Shown here one piece after another: positions 30,434 through 39,790 of a DNA stretch of 64,000 nt. A program made the position numbers and the translations under genes. Source of the DNA: Vibrio hangzhouensis (GTDB lineage: Bacteria; Pseudomonadota; Gammaproteobacteria; Enterobacterales; Vibrionaceae); the NCBI RefSeq assembly GCF_900107935.1, contig NZ_FNVG01000001.1:361866-425865 (forward strand), written 5' to 3'. The stretch's first letter is position 1, and each line of letters begins with the position of its first letter. The notes beneath the pieces were generated by a model. It did not search any database and was not told where the DNA came from. It was given only the letters and a program-made list of their open reading frames with translations.

Positions 30434-31684
30434 CTACTGTTTACGCTTTTTCTTCTTTTTACCCGTACCGGCTGGCTTTGCACGCGGTTTCATCGGTGCA
30501 AAGTAAGCTTCGCTTTGATCGTCTTCCACTTCAAAGCCCTCAACCTGCTCACGCTCAAGCTGAAACTTATTTTTCTTTTCTATCACTTTAAAATGGTGAT
30601 AGTCATCGTAATCGATGAGTGATAGTCCAAGACCAACTTCGCCTGCACGGCCACTACGACCAATTCGGTGCATGTAGTCAGCTGGGCTACGTGGTAAGTC
30701 AAAGTTAATCACCACCGGAAGTTTTTCTATATCCAGACCACGCGCCGCGATATCGGTCGCAATAAGCACTTGGATCTCGCCAGACTTAAAGCCTTCAAGT
30801 ACACGAGTACGAGCACCTTGCCCTTTGTCACCGTGAAACACCTCTGCAGTGATACCGCGTTTCGACAGTTTTTGAGCCAGGTGGTTACAGGCGTTCTTGG
30901 CATTAACAAAAATCAACGTCTGTCGCCACTGATTCTGTTTGATTAGGTGCGCAAGTACCGCAGTCTTCTGACCCTTGTTAACACTAAATACACGCTGTAC
31001 CAAAGTGCTGGCATCTGCACTCTGTAACTGAACTTCAACGGGATCGTTCAATAAGCCCTGAGCCAGGTTTGTCACTTTTTCAGGGAAAGTAGCAGAAAAC
31101 AGTAGCGTCTGTTTCTTCTCTGGCAGTAACGCAAGAATCTTATTGAGTTCTTCAGTAAATCCAAGGCTCAACATACGGTCGGCTTCATCGAGAACGAGTG
31201 TTTTTACTTGGTCTAACTTAACGGCATTACTGGAGACCAGATCAAGCAAGCGACCCGGCGTTGCGACAATAACATCGGCACCACCGCGAAGCGCTAGCAT
31301 TTGCGGGTTCACCGATACGCCACCGAACACAGCAACCGTTTTAATCTTATCTCTCACGTGATACGAATAGGACTTAACGTTGTATGCCACCTGTGATGCC
31401 AACTCACGAGTTGGGACCAAAATCAGGTGAGAAACGAAATTACCACGGCGAGTAGGTGATGAATCTTGCTGAAGGATCTTTTGCAGAATTGGCAGCGAAA
31501 AAGCAGCGGTTTTACCAGAACCGGTATTGGCACCACCAACAATATCTCGCCCTTCGAGTACATGAGGAATGGCATGAGATTGAATTGGCGTCGGCTGGCT
31601 ATATTCTAGCGCTTCTAATCGCTCGACTAAGGTTGGAATCAATCCAAGATCGGCAAACGTCGCTTGCTGTGTGTTATCTGTCAT
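30434..31684 (-). CDS. rhlE: DEAD-box RNA helicase, RhlE type
   Basis: 416 residues. All DEAD-box motifs are visible: Q motif PTPIQSHAIP, Walker A ANTGSGKTAAF, PTRELASQ, TPGRLLDL, DEADRML, SATFP, TLIFVNAK, VLIATDIAARGLDIE and HRIGRSGRAG. A short C-terminal extension ends in a basic tail (KKKKKRKQ) that can bind RNA. Role: RNA remodelling, for example in ribosome assembly or mRNA turnover. It converges with the VF530 gene, with a hairpin (GAGAGGGCA / TGCCCTCTC, 30391-30417) between them. The symbol is the closest family match; other DEAD-box paralogues (SrmB-like) are possible. Confidence 0.85.
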   Translation of the reverse strand: MTDNTQQATFADLGLIPTLVERLEALEYSQPTPIQSHAIPHVLEGRDIVGGANTGSGKTAAFSLPILQKILQQDSSPTRRGNFVSHLILVPTRELASQVAYNVKSYSYHVRDKIKTVAVFGGVSVNPQMLALRGGADVIVATPGRLLDLVSSNAVKLDQVKTLVLDEADRMLSLGFTEELNKILALLPEKKQTLLFSATFPEKVTNLAQGLLNDPVEVQLQSADASTLVQRVFSVNKGQKTAVLAHLIKQNQWRQTLIFVNAKNACNHLAQKLSKRGITAEVFHGDKGQGARTRVLEGFKSGEIQVLIATDIAARGLDIEKLPVVINFDLPRSPADYMHRIGRSGRAGEVGLGLSLIDYDDYHHFKVIEKKNKFQLEREQVEGFEVEDDQSEAYFAPMKPRAKPAGTGKKKKKRKQ

Positions 31685-31812
31685 CGCTATGAGTGGCTCA
31701 GTGCTAGGTAAAGGCCGTGTATCTTATGCTATTTGCCGCGAAGATGTTAGCTATAATGAGCTAAACAGAATATTAACTGAAGGAGAACTATAGAGGTCCC
31801 GTCCTTCCTTAT

Positions 31813-32258
31813 TCAGTATACCCCTGGAAACAACCGATAGCGCATGCGTCGTGTGTAGTCTTGATACCCCGGCAACTCTTCCTGTAAAGTCTGGTCTTCA
31901 AGTAAGGTTCTAATCACCGCGATGATTGATGCCACCGCCGCAGGAATTAGTGCCCATACCGAACTCAGAGCAAGAACAATACCGAACAGCGCAAATGAGC
32001 CATTGAGCAAATTCGGAGGACCAATTATAGCGATGGTCCAGCCCTGCCACAATGAACATAGGAAAGCCGACACTCACTGCCATCAGTGGAGCAAGCACTC
32101 TATCCCAGGCTTTTGCATTTTTGATATTTTCAATATTCTGTCTTTCGGCTGTTAATCCGGGATGTCGTTGTTCCGCCCATATGCGTCCACCAATACCAGC
32201 GGCCAAGATCAGAATGGAAAATAGCCACGCCTGCCACCAGCCAGAGCGAGCTTAAGCT
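31813..32258 (-). pseudogene. Isoprenylcysteine carboxyl methyltransferase-like gene, truncated and frameshifted
   Basis: On the minus strand the frame SILILAAGIGGRIWAEQRHP, then ENIKNAKAWDRVLAPLMAVSV and MFIVAGLDHRYNWS, reads well until about 32000, where the reading moves to another frame that continues FALFGIVLALSSVWALIPAA, RTLLEDQTLQEELPGYQDY and RRMRYRLFPGVY. Both parts belong to one membrane methyltransferase of the ICMT/NnrU-like type. The N-terminus is cut off at about 32258, where IS-derived sequence begins. Thus one frameshift and one truncation have destroyed it. Confidence 0.8.
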
Positions 32259-32472
32259 ACACTTGGATTTCCAGTTGTAGTATGCCGCATCAAAGATGCC
32301 AAATTCACGGCAGACTTCATTGACCTTTCCGCCTGCTTCCACTTACTTCAGGTTCCTGGCAATTTGTGTTTCTGTGTAGCGTGATTCTTTTATCATGCGT
32401 TCTCCGTTTGTTTTAGTGTAAACGGAAAAACTCTAATTGCTAGTGACCGGTTTATTTGGGGTGGGTTACACA
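32259..32472 (-). mobile_element. IS3-family (IS51-like) remnant with broken orfA
   Basis: Minus strand: an ATG at 32396 after CGGAGAACGC starts MIKESRYTETQIARNLK, followed by a premature TAA (32343-32345) and then VEAGGKVNEVCREFGIFDA and AYYNWKSK, the standard OrfA helix-turn-helix of IS51-like IS3 elements. Homology ends at about 32262, joined to the broken methyltransferase. The outer end has TGTAACCCACCCCAAATAAA, a likely terminal repeat. Only one end is left, so this is a dead fragment. Confidence 0.8.
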
Positions 32473-32485
32473 GTCACTTGTAAAT

Positions 32486-32513
32486 AACAAAACGGCGCGT
32501 GAAGCGCCGTTTG
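32486..32513 (-). terminator. Terminator of the chemoreceptor gene
   Basis: AACGGCGC / GCGCCGTT stem with a five-base loop, followed on the minus strand by TTGTT. It lies 32 bp after the stop of the chemoreceptor gene. Confidence 0.8.
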
Positions 32514-32544
32514 TATTTATTGGTAAAACATTTTTAAAGATAAA

Positions 32545-34431
32545 CTAAGCCAGTTTAAATGTTGCTACCTTTTCACTTAAACTCGCGGCTTGAGTTTCTA
32601 GCTCATTGGACTCCGTCAGGCTCTCTTGCGCACCAATCACCAATTGATCGGTCACATCTTTAATCGACGTGACATTTTGGGTGATCTCTCCTGTTACGTG
32701 CGTTTGTTCTTCAGCAGCGGTGGCAATTTGAGTTGCCATATCGCTTATTAACGCAACCGCTGAGTTAATTTCTTCTAACGCGTGAGAAGCTCGGTCAGCA
32801 TCTTCCACCGAATGCAACGCCAGTTTCGAGCTGCTTTCCATCAATTCAACTGCTTGAGCTGTTGTACGCTGTAACGTATCGATGGTCGATTTGATCTCTT
32901 CAGTTGAAGAGTGAGTTCGCTGGGAAAGTACCCTAACTTCATCGGCCACTACGGCAAAACCACGGCCTTGCTCACCTGCACGCGCCGCTTCAATCGCAGC
33001 ATTAAGGGCGAGTAGATTTGTCTGCTCAGCAATTCCTTGAATGGTTGCCAGTACGGTCGAGATCTCTTGCGCATGCTGGTTAAGCTCGCTGATCACATTG
33101 CCCGCCTCGTTAACTTCATTAGCCAGACTATTAATAGAACCTTTCGTATCCATCACTAGTGTATGACCATTATTGGTGCTGGTAGCAGAATCTTGAGCTG
33201 CTTTTGCCGTTTGTTCAGCGTGGGAAGCAATTTCTTGAGTCGCACTGGCCATTTCAGTAACTGCAGTTGCCACCATGGCAATCTCTTGCTGTTGATGATT
33301 AAGCTCGCTAACCGAACGATTCGCACGTTTAGCGCTCTGTTCAGATTGATCATTAAGCTGTTCTGACTGACCACGAATATGACCTATCAACTGCTGCAAA
33401 CTACCAACAAAGCTGTTGAAATTCTGAGCAAGCTCACCAACTTCATCTTGGTTTTCAACATGAATTCGCTGAGTCAAATCTCCGCTACCATTAGCAATTT
33501 GCGCCAATGCTTGCGATACATGGTTAAGCGGGCGAAAAAGAATGTTACACAGGAGGTTAAACAACAGAGTACAAACTATTACGACACCGAAGGTCACCAA
33601 CATTTGACCGAGCGCTGCATCAAATAGCGGCGCAATCAAAGAGTCATGGTTGACGACGCTCACCGTGATGAGGCCAGTCCCTTCAATAGCTCGAGCATAA
33701 AGCACATAATCATGGCCGTTTAGGACGATTGGAGTATATTTGCTGCTCGCCAGTGCCATTTGCACATCGGAGAAATTCAAACCGAGCGAACTGATATTTT
33801 TATTCAATAGTTGAGTATCTGCGTGGGTGTACACCGTGCCTTTATTGGTCGCGATGAACATATAGCCTTCTCCCGGAAGGATCACTTTTTCTAAACTGTT
33901 TAGAATATCGGTAATTTCAACGTCCGCGCCGAGCACGACCTGCTCGCCATGAAGCTGCATTGCTTTACCTAAAGAGACGACGTTCGCCCCAGTGGCCGCT
34001 GCAACGGTTGGGTTATCCATGAAGACTTTATTCGGGTTTGCTTTGGCGTTGATATACCAGCCCCACTGGCGAGGGTCGTCATTCCCTGCCGGAAGTACGA
34101 CGCCATTAGCATTTTTCTGTGAACCATCGGGGAAAGCTAAGAACACGTTATCAAACGAAGCTGAATCGCGTACTTGCTTCAGGTGGGTCACCAGGCCATC
34201 TTTTTTTGATTCTTGAGACAAAGATGTGAGCGCTCGCTCTTTTGATACGATCCAGTCAGAAACATATTGGTTATAAGAAGCTGAAGTACCCTCTAAACGT
34301 TGTGCGACTTCAATATCAAGTCTTTGCAGAGAAGCGCGAAAAGATAGTGATTCAACCAATATCCCCCCCAGGATAATGGCCATACTAGCTGAGATCGCCA
34401 ACTTATTTTTTAGCGAAAGTTTCTTTAACAT
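32545..34431 (-). CDS. Methyl-accepting chemotaxis protein with periplasmic dCache-type domain
   Basis: 628 residues. Membrane helix at about 10-30, periplasmic Cache domain to about 270 (including [12 protein letters not shown] at 119-130 and GADVEITDI near 168), second helix about 275-300, HAMP ([20 protein letters not shown]), then the signalling domain with the tip [21 protein letters not shown] and [18 protein letters not shown]. It couples to CheA/CheW. In amino-acid-sensing dCache domains the motif is R-x-W-Y with an arginine at the place where this protein has W123, so a classical amino acid ligand is doubtful. The ligand is unknown. Confidence 0.92.
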   Translation of the reverse strand: MLKKLSLKNKLAISASMAIILGGILVESLSFRASLQRLDIEVAQRLEGTSASYNQYVSDWIVSKERALTSLSQESKKDGLVTHLKQVRDSASFDNVFLAFPDGSQKNANGVVLPAGNDDPRQWGWYINAKANPNKVFMDNPTVAAATGANVVSLGKAMQLHGEQVVLGADVEITDILNSLEKVILPGEGYMFIATNKGTVYTHADTQLLNKNISSLGLNFSDVQMALASSKYTPIVLNGHDYVLYARAIEGTGLITVSVVNHDSLIAPLFDAALGQMLVTFGVVIVCTLLFNLLCNILFRPLNHVSQALAQIANGSGDLTQRIHVENQDEVGELAQNFNSFVGSLQQLIGHIRGQSEQLNDQSEQSAKRANRSVSELNHQQQEIAMVATAVTEMASATQEIASHAEQTAKAAQDSATSTNNGHTLVMDTKGSINSLANEVNEAGNVISELNQHAQEISTVLATIQGIAEQTNLLALNAAIEAARAGEQGRGFAVVADEVRVLSQRTHSSTEEIKSTIDTLQRTTAQAVELMESSSKLALHSVEDADRASHALEEINSAVALISDMATQIATAAEEQTHVTGEITQNVTSIKDVTDQLVIGAQESLTESNELETQAASLSEKVATFKLA

Positions 34432-35246
34432 AGGAAACCTTATTGTTATAAGTATAAAACCAGTGGCATACTAATCAGCTCACCACTCGGTAACAAGCAC
34501 TATTTATTTTACACTTTAAAATAAATCAAACAACTGGTTAATCATATGTAGTGTGCTAAATATCACAGTGCGCTCCTGATATTTGCAATAAACCTGAGGA
34601 GAGGTTCATTCCACATCTTCCAAATCATCAGGTAACTCGCTAATATCCAGGCTCAAACTGATCTATTCCCTATCATCGTATTAATCGCTGCATTTGGATT
34701 AAGAGAAAAATCCAATATAAACAACTCACACCTAATCAATGAACTTCGCTGTCTAACTGCCTAGCCCTCTTTTCAGTAGGCCCGCATCACCATCTTATTA
34801 GCAATTAAACGCTAGACGCTTTATTTCTTTTTTTGTATGAGATGAGGTCATCCAAAAATAGGGAACTGTAAGAATATTTAGAGTATCAACTCCAATGCTT
34901 CTTGATAAAAAAATATGCTTGAGATTCTCTGAAAAAACTATATCTTTCGTCGACCCACTTGCCATTAAATGAACTTCAACAGCTGGTAATGAAGGTCGAA
35001 TTTTACTTGCTCTTACTTTACATATAACAAGACCCACCTCACAAAAATACACTTATTGGTCATTCATTGATTAGGTTTGTGTCCTCGTAATGTAACCCTC
35101 CCCAAAAAAGACAAGTGATAATATCCGTTGTACATGTGTAGTTCCCTGTACTTCAAATAAATTTAAAGGCACATTTTCGAGCTCTTTACTGTCCAAAGAC
35201 GATTTACTTTCTCATTAAAGAACGAATAGAACGAGTTCAGGAAGCA
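34432..35246. other. Gene-poor stretch, 815 bp
   Basis: AT-rich, with many short stops in all frames. The longest open frame (minus, 34798-35052, 84 codons) starts at GTG right after an in-frame stop, without a ribosome site, and has no familiar motif. No hairpin with T tract, tRNA-like cloverleaf or repeated unit was seen. It might be degraded DNA. Confidence 0.45.
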
Positions 35247-35636
35247 CTATTGAGAGGTAGGCTCGCAGCGTAATGACAGCAATAAAAGCACTCCACACAG
35301 CAGCCAAATCACACCCTTGAGAATGATTGAGTTTACATCAACAATCTGATGATCCGCTCGCATCTCGACTCCGCGTAAAAATGCTTCCAGATGAGCAAAG
35401 AATGGAACAAACATACCACCGAATGCGTACCCCCACGCCCCTACCAGCATGAGTTTGGCCTGTTTCATCCTTTTCACTAGCATGGTTGCGGCCATAAACA
35501 ACAGAGCTCCACAAAGCAGATCTTCCATCATTGTAGTAGCGTTAATTGAAAAGTAGTTCATCCCTCTGCGGGCAATCTCTCCAAGTAAAAAAACCGCACT
35601 CATGGCATACGTACAAATAGCTAATAGTCTATTCAT
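35247..35636 (-). CDS. Small integral membrane protein
   Basis: 129 residues with four predicted membrane segments (MNRLLAICTYAMSAVFLLGE, about 40-55, 65-85, and VIWLLCGVLLLLSL at the end). There is no family I recognise. It follows the DUF1254 gene on the same strand after about 80 bp, with a strong hairpin between them. Short, hydrophobic and without catalytic residues; function unknown. Confidence 0.55.
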   Translation of the reverse strand: MNRLLAICTYAMSAVFLLGEIARRGMNYFSINATTMMEDLLCGALLFMAATMLVKRMKQAKLMLVGAWGYAFGGMFVPFFAHLEAFLRGVEMRADHQIVDVNSIILKGVIWLLCGVLLLLSLRCEPTSQ

Positions 35637-35666
35637 CACTCATATCTCTTTCATTAATCAGTAAGA

Positions 35667-35692
35667 TACCGGAGCCAGATTTGGCTCCGGTA
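35667..35692. terminator. GC-rich hairpin after the DUF1254 gene
   Basis: TACCGGAGCC / GGCTCCGGTA, a perfect ten-base stem with a six-base loop. On the minus strand it is not followed by a proper T tract, so it may be an mRNA-stabilising end or a weak terminator. Confidence 0.5.
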
Positions 35693-35716
35693 CGGACTAC
35701 TTGCAGAAGGAGCGGC

Positions 35717-36772
35717 TTATTTGATCTCTTTGACGTAAGGCAGAACGCGGAACCCATCTTGCACTTTCTGGCTTGGAACATAGTGACGGACGGCTAAACT
35801 AAACAAACCCGACTCATTTTCCGTCTCTAAGTTGTTAATAGCATCTGGTCCACAGCCAAAACTCACCGTATAGGTGCCATCAGGGTTCTTTTTGGCAAAG
35901 TTAGAACTTACATTAGCGACATCTTTAAACATGAAACCCGCTTTGTTGTAGACAGTTATCGACCAAAACGCTTGGTTTTCTGGATTTGGGAACGTCGCTT
36001 GGTAACACTTGTCTGCAGGGAAGTTACCAGATACTTCATAAACATTGTCCACTAGCTGTGCCCCACCCCAGCCTATTGCGGCACCAACCGCATACTTTTC
36101 ATAGGTGAAAAGTTGCTGCGAGTCATCCTCTGGGCTAGTAAACATGCCAAATGTTGCTTGTGCACCATCACGCTGAAGAATCACTGGCATCTGAGCTTTA
36201 AGATCTTTTTCAACTGCTTCAAAGGCCTCCTGATTTACCTGAGGTGCAGTAAACTGATTGTTCGAACCCGCTTCAATTCGCATCTTGTCTTGAATTGCAT
36301 GCACTTCATCAGGGGTAAACCTGGTATCAGTTCTAACAATAATATGGACGTGGTCACCAGTATGAGTGCTCAGCTCATAAGTTCCAGCACCATAGTGCAT
36401 TGGCTGAATACGGTGATCTTCAGTAATCACCTCAAGGGACATATACATGTCATCTGGAATCTCAGGCAATGTTACGGACGCCCCCTTTGAAACATCAATG
36501 GTCGCCATTGAGTAGTAAGTGTCTCGGTTCATTCTTACAACGGGTTGGTCATCCGTTGGCGTGAGAACTCGCTTATGCTCGAAATTGTTAACCCCTACTT
36601 TTTCCTGAACTTTGACGAACTGTCGCGCGGTCTCAAATACTGGATAGTTTTCTTTGGTGGTGATTTTGCCGTCTTCAGCAAAGTAGTCTGTGAGCGTTGC
36701 AACGTCTTTAGCGAACACTGCATTAGACATAAGTACCATACTGGCAAGAGTGCTGATAGTAACAAATTTCAT
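35717..36772 (-). CDS. Periplasmic DUF1254/DUF1214 protein
   Basis: 351 residues with signal peptide MKFVTISTLASMVLMSNAVFA. The DUF1254 part has FETARQFVKVQEKVGVNNFEH, VRMNRDTYYSMATIDVSKG and LPEIPDDMYMSLEVITEDH. The DUF1214 part has FWSITVYNKAGFMFK and DGTYTVSFGC near the end. Proteins of this two-domain type are exported, common in marine bacteria, and of unknown function. A LysR gene precedes it on the same strand at 184 bp, which might regulate it. Confidence 0.82.
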   Translation of the reverse strand: MKFVTISTLASMVLMSNAVFAKDVATLTDYFAEDGKITTKENYPVFETARQFVKVQEKVGVNNFEHKRVLTPTDDQPVVRMNRDTYYSMATIDVSKGASVTLPEIPDDMYMSLEVITEDHRIQPMHYGAGTYELSTHTGDHVHIIVRTDTRFTPDEVHAIQDKMRIEAGSNNQFTAPQVNQEAFEAVEKDLKAQMPVILQRDGAQATFGMFTSPEDDSQQLFTYEKYAVGAAIGWGGAQLVDNVYEVSGNFPADKCYQATFPNPENQAFWSITVYNKAGFMFKDVANVSSNFAKKNPDGTYTVSFGCGPDAINNLETENESGLFSLAVRHYVPSQKVQDGFRVLPYVKEIK

Positions 36773-36956
36773 AGTTTAAACCCTTAGCTTCGTTAAGTTG
36801 TCGATTGGCTATCTCTGTTAGCGATGGGGATACAATAACGACTTGGTTAAACATTGACCAATGACGTTTACGTATAGTATCTATACGCAAAAAGCATTGC
36901 CTAAATCTGTCACCATTCTTTATGTAGATACCGGAATTCATCGACTGAATCTGGTT

Positions 36957-37907
36957 TCAAGCAAACACGCCATCTCTGATAGTCGAGACAATCAAGCTCT
37001 TAAACCATTTGTGCGCTTCACTATGCATGGTACGTTTGTGCTCTATCAGATAGAGACTCGCTTCTACTTGTTTTGTGCCCTGTAAACTCAGAATAGGAAC
37101 GAGTTGCTCATCTAAGTTAGATACCTTGGCAAGCATATGGGTAGCAGCCATAACGCAATCTGTACCCTGCATAAATTCAACTAGTGAAGCTATCTGACCA
37201 CTTTTAAACGCAAACTCACGACAAAAACCCAGATCCTCTAAATAGATATCAATGGGATTGTTAAACTCAAATAATGAGCTAATGTCTAAGCTCATATCAA
37301 CGAATCGATATTTCATTATCTCTTCTAAAGTGACCTCACTGCACTGTGACAGAGGGTGATTTTTCGAGACATAGAAAACCGGATACATGGTTCCTAGTTG
37401 TTGGTAAGAATATTCGCTGTCATCTTTCGGTGGATTAATATGTATTGAGAAGTCGACCTCTCGTGCAGACAAATGTTGAATAGGCGTATTTGTGATCGGA
37501 TATTCAGCTAAACTGGCGGAAGGGGCATGATCCATAAGCGCCGATGCTAAAGGAACCGACAGAAATCCACTCATAAGCGGCGGAATAGATATAGTAAAGG
37601 TATTCTCACAGTTTTGCGGGCTAAACTCCTTTTTAGCAAAGATATTTTGTGTGGACACTAAAAGTTCATCAATAGGTGCTTGTAATTCAAGAGCCTTTTG
37701 AGTCGGTAGCAGCCCATTTGCTTCACGGACTAATAACGGATCATCAAAAATTTCTCTCAATCTGCCTAACGCTCTACTCATTGCTGGCTGAGACAAATAG
37801 AGTTGCTGCGCGGCCCTGGTTACGTTGCGCTCTTTGAGTAGCACACTGAGGGAAACTAGCAGGTTAAGGTCAATTCTTGATAATTGCTGTTCAATGGTTA
37901 CCTTCAT
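36957..37907 (-). CDS. LysR-family transcriptional regulator
   Basis: 316 residues. N-terminal helix-turn-helix (RIDLNLLVSLSVLLKERNVTR, AAQQLYLSQPAMSRALGRLRE, DDPLLVRE) followed by a LysR substrate-binding domain of two lobes (FTISIPPLMSGFLSVPLA; QQLGTMYPVFYVSKNHPLS). It belongs to the NodD/SyrM-like subgroup with DLNLL at the start. The effector cannot be predicted. Its neighbour downstream on the same strand is the DUF1254 gene. Confidence 0.9.
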   Translation of the reverse strand: MKVTIEQQLSRIDLNLLVSLSVLLKERNVTRAAQQLYLSQPAMSRALGRLREIFDDPLLVREANGLLPTQKALELQAPIDELLVSTQNIFAKKEFSPQNCENTFTISIPPLMSGFLSVPLASALMDHAPSASLAEYPITNTPIQHLSAREVDFSIHINPPKDDSEYSYQQLGTMYPVFYVSKNHPLSQCSEVTLEEIMKYRFVDMSLDISSLFEFNNPIDIYLEDLGFCREFAFKSGQIASLVEFMQGTDCVMAATHMLAKVSNLDEQLVPILSLQGTKQVEASLYLIEHKRTMHSEAHKWFKSLIVSTIRDGVFA

Positions 37908-38240
37908 GTTCTTCCCATTCGTTTTCCGGTGTTTTAGTTAGTACTTATGGACTGTTGACTCTTCTATTATGCTGACACTGAGCACGCTTTCGATTCCAGA
38001 AGCACAAAAATTTCTTTGAGTAAAAATCCAATTGACGGTGAAAACCACTCTAAACCGTATCACTGCTTTGAGCATAGTCGTCTATTACTGTGTTCCACAA
38101 CACCCCTCGTTGGGTGTGTGTTCTCATATATCCTTTGAAGTTCGCGCAATATCAGGGACAGGCACAGTTAGATGATGAGCCTGACTGAACTATGTGTCAT
38201 TTGCTATCTTTATAGAAAAGAGAGACATAAGGACTGTATT
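37908..38240. other. Intergenic, 333 bp
   Basis: Between the divergent LysR and YgjV-GNAT genes. It contains an imperfect hairpin around 38095-38122 (ACAACACCC and GGGTGTGT arms). An open frame at 38172 runs into the YgjV-GNAT gene but has no ribosome site before its start. Nothing else was recognised. Confidence 0.4.
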
Positions 38241-38861
38241 ATGGCATTTGATTGGATTGAATGGTTTGGTTATTTGGCATCGTTGGTGGTGCTTGTCTCT
38301 CTGACTATGACATCAATAGTCAAGCTAAGAGTGATTAATTTTATAGGTTGCTTACTGTTTGCAGCATTTGCTTATTTTATTAACTCCTATCCAACCATGT
38401 TTATGAATCTTGGAATTGCTTGCATTAACGTCTATTACCTCTACCAGCTTGCGGGGTCGAAAGATAAGTTCAAACTGGTATCGGCCACTATCGGTTCCGA
38501 ATACTTCGATCACTTTGTTGCAACCAATGCCAGAGATATCGAAAAACAGACCACCATAAGCGAATTGAGAAAAGGAAACTCAGCCTTTTATATGTTACGA
38601 AATAACGCCATTGCTGGCCTTCTGGTCGGGACTAAGCAAGACGATGGCGTATTAAACGTCTCACTCGATTACGTGACACCAGAGTATAGAGATTTAAAGC
38701 TGGCTTACTATCTATATCAAACCAACCCCGCGCTAATAAAAAGTCGAGGAATATGTGTACTTAAAGCAACGGCAAACACCTCTGAGCATCGCGATTACTT
38801 AATACGAGTCGGCTTTAATAAATCGGAAGGCAGTGACCATGAGTATGAAAAAAGGCTGTAG
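38241..38861 (+). CDS. YgjV-like membrane domain fused to a GNAT-like domain
   Basis: 206 residues. The start at 38241 has AAGGA seven bases upstream. The first ~75 residues have three short membrane helices (WFGYLASLVVLVSLTMTSIV, LRVINFIGCLLFAAFAYFI, LGIACINVYYLYQL), the YgjV inner-membrane pattern. The rest, from about 85, looks like a GNAT fold (AFYMLRNNAIAGLLVGTKQD, LDYVTPEYRDLKLAYYLYQ, ANTSEHRDYLIRVGF). The domain join is continuous. The acetyl-CoA loop is not classical, so the second domain may be inactive or bind something else. Confidence 0.7.
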   Translation: MAFDWIEWFGYLASLVVLVSLTMTSIVKLRVINFIGCLLFAAFAYFINSYPTMFMNLGIACINVYYLYQLAGSKDKFKLVSATIGSEYFDHFVATNARDIEKQTTISELRKGNSAFYMLRNNAIAGLLVGTKQDDGVLNVSLDYVTPEYRDLKLAYYLYQTNPALIKSRGICVLKATANTSEHRDYLIRVGFNKSEGSDHEYEKRL

Positions 38862-39227
38862 CACGAGTGTTCACAAGATTGAAAGCATGAGCAAACCGTG
38901 GCGAGATGAGTGCCTATGCCCACATAGGAGTTAGATGGTGATAGAGGTGCTAACAACCGAGTCGCTAACCGCCACACCTCATTGTTCGCCTGACCTGCTG
39001 CATTCGATTTGGCGATAACCAACTCCATTAATGACTACAATCTTTTATTACATCAGATAATCTTGTGACTAATCGTTTATCCCATTCCTCACCAAAAGAG
39101 GTCGTCGCCCTCGTGAAAACGAGGACCACTCGTAGCTCATTACTCACTGCCAAGCTCAGATCCATGACCCTGTGACGTTAATAAGAGTTCCGGGCTATGT
39201 ATTTTCCCTCTCCTTTCGTCGTGCATT
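38862..39227. other. Intergenic, 366 bp
   Basis: Between convergent genes. A short hairpin CCTCGT-GAAA-ACGAGG occurs at 39109-39124, without T tract. No gene or repeat was recognised. Confidence 0.4.
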
Positions 39228-39689
39228 TTAAAATACAAACCCTCCCACGATGGCTGCTCCGGCTATGATCGAAAGATAAAAGCGACGACTGTTCCATGTA
39301 ACCCAATGTACAAGGTAGTGTTCCCACACATTTCGGTCGCTATCTGTCACGAGAGCTAAGCTATTGTTCAGTGGCACGTTGAATCTAATGGTGATAAGAA
39401 AGCCCAAAATCGCAAGTAAAGCACCGTATAGCAGCGGTGAGTGAAAGGTTAACAATCCCTCGGCCAAGCCAATTGCAAGCATTAGGAGGCTACTCAACGG
39501 TGACAACATAAAGATGAGCAAAAAGGTTTTGTTCAAAATCACCTGATTAATACGATTCATCGTTTTTATCCCATCTTGCTCTGCAAGTACTATCATGACT
39601 GTATTGTGAAAAATGAAGTAAATCCCAGCCAAAAGGGCTGTTGAAGTAGCAGCAATGACACTCAGGATTTGAAATAGAACTATAGACAT
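39228..39689 (-). CDS. DUF1772/anthrone-oxygenase-like membrane protein
   Basis: 153 residues from the ATG at 39689, which follows GAGGAG. Four membrane segments. The end of the first helix and its loop (LLAGIYFIFHNTVM), MNRINQVILNKTFLLIFM, RFNVPLNNSLA, and VTWNSRRFYLSIIAGAA fit the DUF1772 family, which includes proteins called anthrone oxygenases. It is divergent from the AraC gene with about 100 bp between starts. Confidence 0.78.
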   Translation of the reverse strand: MSIVLFQILSVIAATSTALLAGIYFIFHNTVMIVLAEQDGIKTMNRINQVILNKTFLLIFMLSPLSSLLMLAIGLAEGLLTFHSPLLYGALLAILGFLITIRFNVPLNNSLALVTDSDRNVWEHYLVHWVTWNSRRFYLSIIAGAAIVGGFVF

Positions 39690-39790
39690 CGGGTTCTCCT
39701 CATCAGGACTCACTGTTTGTCTATTACAGACGATTAGGCGATGATTTGGTTAATCAGAAATCGCAGAATTTTTGCAGGAAGTACGTTTTT

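Noticed and set aside
34798..35052. 84-codon minus-strand ORF
   Set aside because: GTG start directly after an in-frame stop, no ribosome site, no recognisable domain, and placed in an AT-rich gene-poor stretch.
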